The notes beneath the pieces were generated by a model. That model did not search any database. It saw only the letters and a program-made list of their open reading frames with translations, and was not told the origin of the DNA. Below are positions 38,169-46,822 of a stretch of 64,000 nucleotides of DNA, in pieces (positions within the stretch are counted from its first letter, which is position 1; each line of letters starts with the position of its first letter). The stretch lies in the NCBI RefSeq assembly GCF_002005225.1, contig NZ_CP019724.1, forward strand, positions 5,721,501 through 5,785,500, given 5' to 3'. The DNA is from Streptomyces pactum. GTDB taxonomy: Bacteria; Actinomycetota; Actinomycetes; Streptomycetales; Streptomycetaceae. The translations under genes were made by a program, and so were the position numbers.

Positions 38169-38930
38169 GTGGAAGCGGTGATCACGGTATTCGCCCTGCT
38201 CTTCGTGCTCGCCCTCGTGCTGGGTGTCTACGCCACGGTGAAGGCCGTCGGCGCGGCCAAGCGCACCGTGGACCGCGGGATCACCCAGGCCCGCCGCACG
38301 GTCGAGGACCACACACTGCGAGCCAAGTCCCTCGTCCAGGTGGGGCCGGCTAGCGAGCTCGCGCAACTGCGGCTGACGCTGCGCACGTCGATGCGGGCCA
38401 CGCAGGACGCGCTGCACGCGGGCGTGGCCGAAGACGAGTCCCTCAAGGAGTCCCTCGCCCTCTTCGAGCGGCTCAGCGCGCACGGGTTCGAACTCGACGC
38501 CGAGCTCAGACGGCTGGAGTCCGAGCCGGACCGCGCCACCCTCGCCACGCTCCTCCCGGCGCTGCGCGAGCGCACCGAGCGCATCACGCGGTCCGCGGAG
38601 TCCCTGCGCTGGGCGGCCCGTGACCGGGCCCGCCGCTTCGCGGACGACGAGCTGGACTCGCTGAGCGCGCAGATCGACGTCGAGGCCGGTGCCCTGCGGC
38701 ACTGGACGGAGACGGAACCCGCCGCCGCTCCGCCGCCCTGGCCCGAGGCGCCGGCCACCGACGCCCCGGCCGCCCGGCAGAGTTGGCCGGAGACCCCGCA
38801 GCCCTCGCAGACCCCGCGGCCCTCCCGACAGGAGCCGGCGGAGGAATCCGCGCGGCCCGCCATCACTCCGCCCGGCCCGAGCCCCGTCTATCCCTGGCAG
38901 AAGAAGGCCCGGCCGGAGAACACGACCTGA
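38169..38930 (+). CDS. Membrane-anchored coiled-coil protein
   Basis: 253 residues, function unknown. An N-terminal membrane helix (VITVFALLFVLALVLGVYAT) is followed by a long helical, charged region likely to form coiled coil (about residues 30-175), then a Pro/Ala/Ser-rich disordered tail ending YPWQKKARPENTT. GTG 38169 has GGAGGAG 4 nt upstream. The frame extends to 38100 but without an RBS. It lies between leuS and the DegV gene. Confidence 0.75.
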   Translation: MEAVITVFALLFVLALVLGVYATVKAVGAAKRTVDRGITQARRTVEDHTLRAKSLVQVGPASELAQLRLTLRTSMRATQDALHAGVAEDESLKESLALFERLSAHGFELDAELRRLESEPDRATLATLLPALRERTERITRSAESLRWAARDRARRFADDELDSLSAQIDVEAGALRHWTETEPAAAPPPWPEAPATDAPAARQSWPETPQPSQTPRPSRQEPAEESARPAITPPGPSPVYPWQKKARPENTT

Positions 38931-39003
38931 CCACGACCCTGTGAACGCCCGGTCGTCGGGGCCGGGCTGCCGTATGGGCGCTACGCCAGGTAACCTCCAG
39001 CTC

Positions 39004-39849
39004 ATGTCCCGCCATGTCGCTATCGTCACGGATTCAACGGCCTACCTCCCGGCCCGGACGATGGAGCGGCACGGCATCACCGCGGTCCCCCTGACCGTCG
39101 TCCTGGGCGACCGGGCGCTGGAGGAGGGCACCGAAATCTCGACCCGCTCGCTGGCCCAGGCCCTGCAGAAACGGCGGCCGGTCACCACCTCCCGCCCCAG
39201 CCCCGCACTCTTCGCGGAGACCTACCGCAGGATCGCCGGGCCGGGCGTCGACGGCATCGTCTCCCTCCACCTCTCCGCCGAACTCTCCGGTACGCACGAC
39301 GCGGCCGTCGTCGCGGCGCGGGACGCGCCGGTACCGGTGCGCGTCGTGGACACCGGGATGATCGCGATGGCCCTCGGATTCTGCGCGCTCGCCGCGGCGG
39401 AGGCGGCGGAGGCGGGCGGCACGGTGGACGAGGCCGTCACGGCCGCGGAGAAGCGCGCCGCTGCCACCTCTGCCTACTTCTACGTCGACACCCTCGACTA
39501 TCTGCGCCGCGGCGGCCGGATCGGGGCGGCCCAGGCGCTGTTCGGTTCCGCGCTCGCGGTGAAACCGCTGCTGAAGCTGGACGGCGGCCGCATCGAGCCC
39601 CTGGAGAAGGTCCGGACGGCGTCCAAGGCCATCGCCCGGCTGGAGGAGATCGTCGCCGACCGCGCGGGCAGCGCACCCGTCGACATCGCCGTCCACCATC
39701 TCGCCGCCCCCGACCGGGCGTCGGCCCTGGCGGACCGCCTGAGAGACCGGGTGCCCGGGCTGGCCGACCTGCATGTGAGCGAGGTCGGCGCGGTGATCGG
39801 GGCGCATACGGGGCCCGGGCTGCTGGGGGTTGTGGTCTCGTCGCGGTGA
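39004..39849 (+). CDS. DegV family fatty-acid-binding protein
   Basis: 281 residues. DegV/FakB fold: IVTDSTAYLPARTMERHGIT at the start, the TSRPSPALFAE fatty-acid-binding loop, VVDTGMIAMALGF, and DYLRRGGRIGAAQALFG. FakB homologues present fatty acids to a kinase for phospholipid synthesis; no FakA kinase is seen nearby. ATG 39004 follows a TAACCT box (38990-38995) by 8 nt, so the mRNA is probably leaderless. It is immediately upstream of comEA. Confidence 0.92.
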   Translation: MSRHVAIVTDSTAYLPARTMERHGITAVPLTVVLGDRALEEGTEISTRSLAQALQKRRPVTTSRPSPALFAETYRRIAGPGVDGIVSLHLSAELSGTHDAAVVAARDAPVPVRVVDTGMIAMALGFCALAAAEAAEAGGTVDEAVTAAEKRAAATSAYFYVDTLDYLRRGGRIGAAQALFGSALAVKPLLKLDGGRIEPLEKVRTASKAIARLEEIVADRAGSAPVDIAVHHLAAPDRASALADRLRDRVPGLADLHVSEVGAVIGAHTGPGLLGVVVSSR

Positions 39850-39962
39850 CGGGCCGTCGCGCGTCACCCGGGCGGGGGGCGGAGTTTTCCACAACCCGCG
39901 GGTAGTCCCCGGGAATCGAGCATGATCGTCGCGGGTGTGCCGAGGTGTCCGATCCTCGTCGC

Positions 39963-41282
39963 ATGGCTCTTCGATCACGCTCACGCACAGCGACCGCGAC
40001 CAGCGGCCCGGGCCGGGCCCCGGCCTCCGACGGCCGGCTCCGCCATCACCGCGCGCCCCGCTCCCGGTCCCTCGGCCGGGCACGGCACGACCGCCGTCAT
40101 GCGCCGGGAGAGGAGCTCCGCCGACGCGCGGAGGCGCTCTTCACCGGTCACACCGGTCATACCGGGCATACCGGTCACACCGGGTACCTGGAGCATGCCG
40201 GGTATCCCGAGCACGCTGGGCAGACCGAAGCCACCGGGTACAGCGAGCACACGGAACCCGCCGGGTACACCGAGCAGGCCGGACATGGCGATCGCGTTGG
40301 ACCCACGGGGCGCGCCGGACGTGCCGAACACGCCGGACAGCGGGGCGAGTCGGGGAAGGGGCCGCCGCCGTCCTGGACCCGCCGGCCCGAGCACCCGCGG
40401 GGACCGGGAGACGGTGGCGCGGCTCGGAGGAACGAGGGGGAAGAGGCGGAAGGGGAGGCTGCGGAAGCAGGCGGGGTGGACGAGGCAGGGGAGGGAGCGG
40501 CGCCGGTCGTTGCGGAGGGCGCCGCGTTGCCCTGGCGGGAGCGAGCCGGGCAGGCGCTCCGGGAGCGGATGCCGTTGTGGCTGCAGACGAGGTGCGGGTT
40601 GGAGCGGCGCAGCGTGGCCGCGCTCACGGTGCTGCTGGTCGTCGCCGCGGTCGTCGCCGCGCAGCACTTCTGGACCGGTCGCACCCAGCCCGTGCCGGCA
40701 CCCGAGATGGTGCGGGAGGCGGCGGCATACGGCGCAGGGGGAGGCGACGAGGCGGCAGGGGGCGGTTCCGCCACCGGCGCGCCCGAGGCCAAGGCCAAAG
40801 CCACGGCCACGGCCACGGCCACGGCCGGGGCCGAGATCGTCGTGGACGTCGGCGGCAAGGTCCGCAAGCCCGGAATCCACCGCCTTCCGGCAGGGTCACG
40901 CGTCGCGGACGCCCTGCGAGCCGCGGGAGGTGTGCGATCCGGGACCAAGACCGACGGGCTGAACCAGGCGCGCTTCCTGGTGGACGGCGAGCAGGTGATC
41001 GTCGGCGCTGCGACGCCGGGCACGCCGCCCGGCCCGGGCGGCATCGTCGCAGGCGGCTCGGGCGGGCCGGCCGCGGGAGCCGCTCCCGCGGCCCCGGTCT
41101 CCCTCAACACGGCGACGGCCGACCAGCTCGACACCCTGCCGGGCGTCGGCCCCGTGCTGGCCGGGCACATCATCGACTACCGCACCCAGCACGGCGGTTT
41201 CCGCTCGGTGGACGAACTGCGCGAGGTGAACGGCATCGGCGAGCGCCGCTTCGCCGACCTGCGCGACCTCGTGCGGCCATGA
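39963..41282 (+). CDS. comEA: ComEA-like DNA-binding protein
   Basis: About 439 residues. A disordered N-terminus carries His/Gly/Thr 9-bp repeats (HTGHTGHTG, then EHAGYPEHAG); a membrane helix (VAALTVLLVVAAVVAAQHFW) lies near residue 216; an SLBB domain (VVDVGGKVRKPGIHRLPAGS) at about 290-350; and two helix-hairpin-helix motifs (NTATADQLDTLPGVGPVLAG and VNGIGERRFADLRDLV) at the C-terminus. ComEA binds double-stranded DNA outside the membrane and hands it to ComEC. The start is uncertain: ATG 39963 or GTG 39945 (six codons longer). It overlaps comEC by 4 bases (ATGA). The N-terminal repeats make it longer than the usual ~200-300 residues. Confidence 0.87.
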   Translation: MALRSRSRTATATSGPGRAPASDGRLRHHRAPRSRSLGRARHDRRHAPGEELRRRAEALFTGHTGHTGHTGHTGYLEHAGYPEHAGQTEATGYSEHTEPAGYTEQAGHGDRVGPTGRAGRAEHAGQRGESGKGPPPSWTRRPEHPRGPGDGGAARRNEGEEAEGEAAEAGGVDEAGEGAAPVVAEGAALPWRERAGQALRERMPLWLQTRCGLERRSVAALTVLLVVAAVVAAQHFWTGRTQPVPAPEMVREAAAYGAGGGDEAAGGGSATGAPEAKAKATATATATAGAEIVVDVGGKVRKPGIHRLPAGSRVADALRAAGGVRSGTKTDGLNQARFLVDGEQVIVGAATPGTPPGPGGIVAGGSGGPAAGAAPAAPVSLNTATADQLDTLPGVGPVLAGHIIDYRTQHGGFRSVDELREVNGIGERRFADLRDLVRP

Positions 41283-43315
41283 GTACGGAACCGAGGACGG
41301 AGCCGAGGACGGAGCCGAGGACGGAGCCGAGGACGGAGACGGGTCGGCCGAGCGGGCCGGGGGAGCCCCGTGGCCGCACGGGGCTTCCGCGCGCAGCCGT
41401 GCACGCCGCTTCCGGTCATCGGCTCGGGGCGGCCCACCCCCGGCAGGACGGGCCCGTGGACCTGCGGCTGGTGCCGCCCGCGCTCGCTGCCTGGGCGACG
41501 GCGGCGCTGATGCCGGACGTGCCGACCGGGTGGGCTCCGGGCGGCGTGGTCGGCGCTCTGGCCCTGGCCGGCCTGCTGCTGAGGGCACAAAGGCGCCGGG
41601 CACCGCACGGACGGCCCCGGGCGACGGTCGCCGCCCTGCTCCTCTGCGTCGCCGCGTCGGCCACCTCGGCCGCACTGCACGGCGCGGACCTGCGCCGGGG
41701 GCCCGTGCCGGCGCTGGCGCGGCAGTACGCCACCGTCACCGCCGAGGTGGAGGTCACCGCCGATCCCCGCCTCACCCGGACCCGCGTCCGGGGAAACCGG
41801 GCAGTGCCGCCCACCGTGCTGATCGAAGCCGACGTGCGACGGGTGAGGGAGGCGGGCGGGACGGCTGTGACCACCCGGACGCCGGTGCTGGTGCTCGTCG
41901 ACGTGGGCCGGGAAGACGGGACCCACCCGGCCGGGGACGCCTCGGCCGATTCGCGGCTCACCCGTGCGGGGCCCGGCGCCCCGCACTGGCTGGCGCTGCT
42001 GCCGACCACCAGGCTCCGCGTCACCGCCCGGGCGGCGCCCCCGAGGGCGAGCGGGGACCGGATCGCGGCCGTGCTGCGCGTGCGGGGCGGCCGGGGAGCG
42101 CCGGAGGTGGTGGCCCGGCCGTCGGGCGCCCAGCGGTTCGCGGGACGGCTGCGGGCCGGGCTGCGGGAGGCCACCGACGGGCTGCCGGAGGACGCGCGGG
42201 CGCTGCTGCCGGGCCTGGTCGTCGGGGACACCTCGCGGATCACGCCGGAGCTGGAGGAGGCGTTCAAGGAGACCGACCTCGCGCACACGCTGGCCGTGTC
42301 CGGAGCCAACTTCACGATCGTGCTCGCCCTGCTGCTCGGACCGCCCGGGCTGGCCCAGCGCAGCGAGCGCCGGGGCCTGGCTCCCCGTCTCGGTATCTCC
42401 CTGCGGACGACCGCGTTGCTCGGCGGGGTGCTCGCCCTCGGCTTCGTTGTCGTCTGCCGGCCCGACCCGAGCGTGCTGCGGGCGGCCGCCTGCGGGGCCG
42501 TCGCCCTGCTCGCCCTGGCCACCGGACGGCGCAGATCGCTGCTGCCGGCGCTGGCGACGGCCGTGCTGCTCCTGGTGCTGTACGACCCGGGGCTGGCCCG
42601 CAGTTACGGCTTCCTGCTCTCCGTGCTGGCCACCGGCGCGCTGCTCACGCTCGCCCCGCGGTGGAGCGCGGCGTTGCAACGGCGCGGGGTCCCGCCGCGG
42701 CTCGCCGAGGCGCTGGCAGCCGCGTGTGCGGCGCAGGCCCTGTGCGCGCCGGTCGTCGCCGTGCTGTCGGCGCGGGTGAGTCTGGTGGGGGTGCCGTGCA
42801 ACCTGCTCGCGGAGTTCGCGGTCGCGCCGGCCACGGTGCTGGGCTTCGCGGCGCTGGCCACGGCGCCGGTGGCGATGCCGGTGGCCAAGGGGCTGGCCTG
42901 GTGCGGGGGCTGGCCGGCCGAGTGGATCGCGGGGATCGCCCGCACGGGGGCCGCGCTGCCCGGCGCGGGAGTGGACTGGCCGGGCGACTGGACCGGGGCG
43001 GCGCTGCTCGCCCTCGTCACGCTGGGCGTACTGCTCGTCGGCCGGCGGTTGCTGCGGCATCCCTGGTGGTGCGGTGTGTGCGCGGTGCTGCTGGTGCTGG
43101 CGGTGGTGCGGCCGCCGCCACTGGCCCGGGTGATCACGGGGTGGCCTCCGCCGGGCTGGCGGATGGTGATGTGCGACGTGGGCCAGGGCGACGCCATGGT
43201 GCTCGCGGCGGGTGAGGGCGCGGGCGTCGTGGTGGACACCGGGCCCGACCCGGCGCTGGTCGACCACTGCCTGCGCTCGCTCGGCATCACCCGGGTCCCG
43301 CTCGTGGTGCTGACC

Positions 43316-43321
43316 CACTTC
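43316..43321. other. Left 6-bp core of the element insertion (CACTTC)
   Basis: CACTTC encodes His-Phe of the ComEC motif THFHADH. It lies directly outside the TTCTT that begins the element. If this core is kept and everything to 49486 is removed, comEC is restored exactly, so it is most likely the original target core. Confidence 0.75.
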
Positions 43322-43370
43322 TTCTTGGGGCTTTTCAGATCTGTCTCATTACGCATCGCTCGGGGTAATG
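43322..43370 (+). repeat. Left terminal inverted repeat and inner palindrome
   Basis: Left end TTCTTGGGGCTTTTCAGATC followed by TGTCTCATTACG. It pairs as an imperfect inverted repeat with the right end (TTCTT, TTCAG and TGTCTCAT in the same order). Just inside, CATTAC (43347-43352) and GTAATG (43365-43370) form a second inverted repeat, probably recombinase binding sites. Confidence 0.75.
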
Positions 43371-43439
43371 AAGATCGCCTGGCAGGCAGGTTGATCGCTG
43401 GTACACCTCGTCTCCTAACTCATACGGGCGGAGGACCAG

Positions 43440-44906
43440 GTGCACCTGTTCTCGGTTGATGCAGCACTGGTCCAGCGGTATCTGGTGAGTGATGTCCTGT
43501 CCGGAGCGGAAGCGGCCGCGCTTCTGGAGCGACGGGCGATCTCCGATGGCACCCCGATTTACCTCGACGACGAGTCGATGATGCCCATCGAGCCTCTGAA
43601 CTCGTGGGCCCGGTCGATGTCGTACGCCGATCTTGAGGCATCCACGATGAGGGATTACGGGCGAATCCTCACCCGGGTGGATCGGCACCAGGCCAAGCGC
43701 GGGAGTGACCTGCTGGGCGCTACGGAGTCGGACCTGGTCGCCTACCGGAAGTTGCGGACCGAGCTGCAGAGGAAGCCGATCGGAGGGTCGGCCTGGACGA
43801 AGGAGTCCGGGCTGATCGACCAGTTCTACGGCTACCTGGTCGATGAAAAGCACCTGGTCAGGCGGCCGGTTCGGCTGGCGGCCCGCGGCAGGAATGCATT
43901 GAGCCCGCGGGTCCGCATGGGCATGGACATCCGCCACATGACCTTCGAGCAGTTCCGGTACTTCCGGGATGTCGGTTTCGGGGGCGAGCTGATGAACACC
44001 CACGTCAACCGGTCCTTCCGTGGATCGGCGCCACACCGGAACCGCGCTGCTGCCGACCTGGCCCTGGGCTCGGGGACGCGATGGAGGGAATGGGCCACCG
44101 TTCTGCTTCCGGAACTCGGCATTGGTGATCAAGGTGCGGACTACGGAGCCGAGTTCACCGTCCAGGCATGCGCCAAATACGGCAAGAGCCGCACGGTCTA
44201 CGTCCCGTCGGATGCCGTTGACTCGGTGGAGACCTACTGCCTCCTCGAGCGTCAGGAGATCGCCCAGGCGGCGGCCAAGACCCTGGGGCGCAAGCACCGG
44301 GACCTGTTCGTCGTGACACGGATCGCAGACGGCCAGGTCCGCGGCGTCCTCGACGGCGTCGAGCACGAGTACGAGATGTCCGCCATGGATGCCGACCTGC
44401 GGCGGATCACCGTCCGTGAAGGCGAGTTCGGCCTGGAGGCCCTGACGGTCTTCATCTGCCGCGGTGGCCTGATGCCCGGCGCCGACTCATGGAAGCGCTA
44501 CCGCCATGCCGCCTGGCGCCGCATGCAGGATCTGCGGGACGAGACGACACCTCCCCTGCCCAGGAAGCGCTGGCGATGGCACGACCTCCGGCACACCTAC
44601 GCCCTCCAGATGCTGACCTACCTGGAGAACCAGATGGACGGCGAGGAACCGGACCCTGCTGCCCGCCGCCGGAGGCACCGCTCCTACCTGACCGGTCACA
44701 TCCGCTACAACCCGCTGCTGATCGTCAGCCGCAGGCTGGGGCATTCCAGCCCAGAGACCACCTACGCCTACCTCCAGTACACGGATGACCTGGTGAACGA
44801 ATTCGAGGCCGCGTTCAAGGGCTGGGTCGGCGACGACGACGCCACCTACGCACAGATCGCCGCGCATGCCATGCGGGCCGCCCGCCAGCCTGCGGAGGTG
44901 GGCTGA
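43440..44906 (+). CDS. Tyrosine recombinase 1 (GinA/TnpA-like)
   Basis: 488 residues. The full catalytic set is present: Arg I in GTRWREW (Arg214), HxxR in HDLRHTYAL (His381, Arg384), His435 in LGHSSPETTYAY, and nucleophile Tyr444. A SAM-like core-binding region precedes it (about 45-170). GTG 43440 has GGAGG 5 nt upstream, only 118 bp from the element end, and the truncated comEC frame overlaps its first 20 bases, so it may be expressed by read-through from comEC. Its stop overlaps the next start (TGATG). It is predicted to carry out strand exchange at the element ends with the two following recombinases. Confidence 0.9.
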   Translation: MHLFSVDAALVQRYLVSDVLSGAEAAALLERRAISDGTPIYLDDESMMPIEPLNSWARSMSYADLEASTMRDYGRILTRVDRHQAKRGSDLLGATESDLVAYRKLRTELQRKPIGGSAWTKESGLIDQFYGYLVDEKHLVRRPVRLAARGRNALSPRVRMGMDIRHMTFEQFRYFRDVGFGGELMNTHVNRSFRGSAPHRNRAAADLALGSGTRWREWATVLLPELGIGDQGADYGAEFTVQACAKYGKSRTVYVPSDAVDSVETYCLLERQEIAQAAAKTLGRKHRDLFVVTRIADGQVRGVLDGVEHEYEMSAMDADLRRITVREGEFGLEALTVFICRGGLMPGADSWKRYRHAAWRRMQDLRDETTPPLPRKRWRWHDLRHTYALQMLTYLENQMDGEEPDPAARRRRHRSYLTGHIRYNPLLIVSRRLGHSSPETTYAYLQYTDDLVNEFEAAFKGWVGDDDATYAQIAAHAMRAARQPAEVG

Positions 44907-46822
44907 TGGGACACCCTGCCTGGAAGGCCGAGGCGATCCGCAAGGCGGCGGAACATCCTGTCGGCCCGGGCAGCGTGGGCATCAGGGCGATGGCTCACAA
45001 GTCCGGTTTCCAGCACATTGACCCCTCGGACTACGGATGCCCTCGGCTTGCTGCACAGCTCGCGGACGAGTGGCTCGAGTACGTCGCCGCAACGCAGATC
45101 ACCGGCTGGGCGCCGGCCTACCGGCGGGCGATCCACAGGTTCTGCAAGGACATGACGACGGCCTTCGGCGCCGACGCCCGCGGGCTTACCCTGGCCAGTC
45201 CTGAGCTGGTGGACGCTCTGATCCGGTGGGAAAGGTCCTTGCCGGAGGGCTACAAGACCGGGTCGAAATCTCCGGGCTACCTCGCCAGCTCGCTGCGGAC
45301 GCTGATCATCCGACGCGACGACCACGCGGATCGAACGGTCGATCCCGTGCTGGTCCGCATCGCTCGCGGACCGATGCTGATCTCCTGGGGCGAGTCTAAC
45401 GAGAGGGATGAGTTCACCCGGGCTGACAAGCAGGCGATGCTCCGGGCCGCCTGGAACTGCATCCGTGCTCTGGAGACGCGCCTGACGGCCGGGTGGGCCC
45501 TGGCGAGCCAGGGGCAAGACCCTCGTCAAGGCAGCTGGACCAACGTCCCTGACCTGCTCTGGGGGCTGTCCCAGGGACAGGTCGAACCGGCGGATATCCG
45601 GGCCGCACTGCCGACGCCCAGCCAGTGGCCCGAGGACTTACGCGCGCTCGTGGCCGGCACGGACGGCATCGTGACCTCGAGAACGGCGACGAGCCAGCTC
45701 GCGAGACGGCTCGTCGCACAGCTCTATCCGACGACGCTGGATCTCCACCCCTTCCGGGTCCTGCTGATGGACACCACCGGGCACGCAGCCGAGGAAGTCA
45801 CCGGCTTCGGTGAGGACGACGTGGAGTTTCTGCCCAAGGGAGTGCGGCTGACGCTGCTGAAGAACCGGGCCGAGCGGCTTCGCCACCGAGCCTTCCGTGA
45901 TGCGGCTGCCACGGCCTCGGAGGACGAGGAGGGCGAGAAGGTGTTCACCGACCGGCCTCGACGCGAGACCAGTACCGTGGTCCGCCGGCTCCTGGATGTC
46001 ACCGCACGAGTCCGTGCCAGAGCGCCGCAGTTGACCGGCTCGCTGTTCGTCCGGGCTGTGGTCCGCCCGGACGACGTTCTCGCCTTCGACTACTGGAACT
46101 TCTCCGTTCCTAACGCCACGTTCGTGGCCTGGCTCGACTCGGTCGGCGTCAAGGTGACCGGAGAGCCGCACATCGGACGCATGAGGAAGTCCACGAAGGT
46201 GGAGAAGGCCATCGCGACCGGTGGGCGGATCAGCGCGGCGGCCGACGACCACCTTGAGGAGACGTTCAAGGGGCACTACGCGCAGGGCACCACGCTGCGG
46301 ATCCTGTCCGGCGAGGTGATCACCACCGCGCAGGATCACTGGTTCGGCAAGGCGGTGGACCAGCCGCAAGGCCCCACCGTGGTCTCGCCGGACGCAGCCG
46401 GCCTCGCCACTGACTCCGACCGGCTCCACCAGCTGGGACTGGACGGGGACACGGCCTCTGACATCGTGCAGGGTCAGCTCGACATGGGGCTGTCCCACTG
46501 CGTCAACCCCTGGGAGTCCCCGTTCAGCCGGCCCGGTGAACTCTGCGCGGTTGCCCCCTTGCGCTGCCTCGAATGCCGAAACGCCTGGATCATGCCCAGC
46601 CAGCTGCCCCAACTATTGCTATTTCAGGATCACTTGGAACGCATGAGACGGCGACTGACGCCACTGGTCTTCACCCGGCTCTGGGGCCAGAGCTACGTCA
46701 ACCTGCGGGCAGTTCTTGCCGACCGATCAGACGAGGACAAGGCGATCGCCCGCAAGCACATCGAGGCCGGCGAGGCGTCCCTCGACCTGCCGCTCGTCGC
46801 GCACGCGGAGTTCGATTCATGA
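44906..46822 (+). CDS. Tyrosine recombinase 2 (GinB/TnpB-like)
   Basis: 638 residues, the same length class as TnpB of Tn554. The C-terminal catalytic region shows HxxR as HIGR (His422, Arg425), then His449 and Tyr458 (DDHLEETFKGHY, nine residues apart as usual). The Arg I position appears to be Ala in TGHAAEEV, so this subunit may be catalytically weak or use another Arg; that reading is from eye alignment only. A Cys-containing segment (PLRCLECRNAWIMP) near residue 550 could bind zinc. ATG 44906 shares a base with the preceding stop, and its own stop overlaps recombinase 3. Confidence 0.85.
   Translation: MGHPAWKAEAIRKAAEHPVGPGSVGIRAMAHKSGFQHIDPSDYGCPRLAAQLADEWLEYVAATQITGWAPAYRRAIHRFCKDMTTAFGADARGLTLASPELVDALIRWERSLPEGYKTGSKSPGYLASSLRTLIIRRDDHADRTVDPVLVRIARGPMLISWGESNERDEFTRADKQAMLRAAWNCIRALETRLTAGWALASQGQDPRQGSWTNVPDLLWGLSQGQVEPADIRAALPTPSQWPEDLRALVAGTDGIVTSRTATSQLARRLVAQLYPTTLDLHPFRVLLMDTTGHAAEEVTGFGEDDVEFLPKGVRLTLLKNRAERLRHRAFRDAAATASEDEEGEKVFTDRPRRETSTVVRRLLDVTARVRARAPQLTGSLFVRAVVRPDDVLAFDYWNFSVPNATFVAWLDSVGVKVTGEPHIGRMRKSTKVEKAIATGGRISAAADDHLEETFKGHYAQGTTLRILSGEVITTAQDHWFGKAVDQPQGPTVVSPDAAGLATDSDRLHQLGLDGDTASDIVQGQLDMGLSHCVNPWESPFSRPGELCAVAPLRCLECRNAWIMPSQLPQLLLFQDHLERMRRRLTPLVFTRLWGQSYVNLRAVLADRSDEDKAIARKHIEAGEASLDLPLVAHAEFDS

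Larger units (their letters stand above)
41279..43459 (+). pseudogene. comEC: comEC, 5' part, interrupted by a mobile element
   Basis: DNA-uptake channel protein. Codons 1-681 (to base 43321) are native: an N-terminal run of TEPR repeats, hydrophobic segments, a DUF4131-like region, the Competence domain (VVGDTSRITPELEEAFKETD, LAVSGANFTIVLALLL) and the start of the metallo-beta-lactamase-like domain (CDVGQGDAMVL, VVDTGPDPALV) up to VLTHF. There the frame runs into the mobile element and stops after 45 foreign residues at 43459, 20 bp inside the first recombinase gene. The membrane channel half is thus complete but the nuclease-like half is cut off. With the 3' part joined at 49487 the protein would be 882 residues, a normal length. 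Confidence 0.92.
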
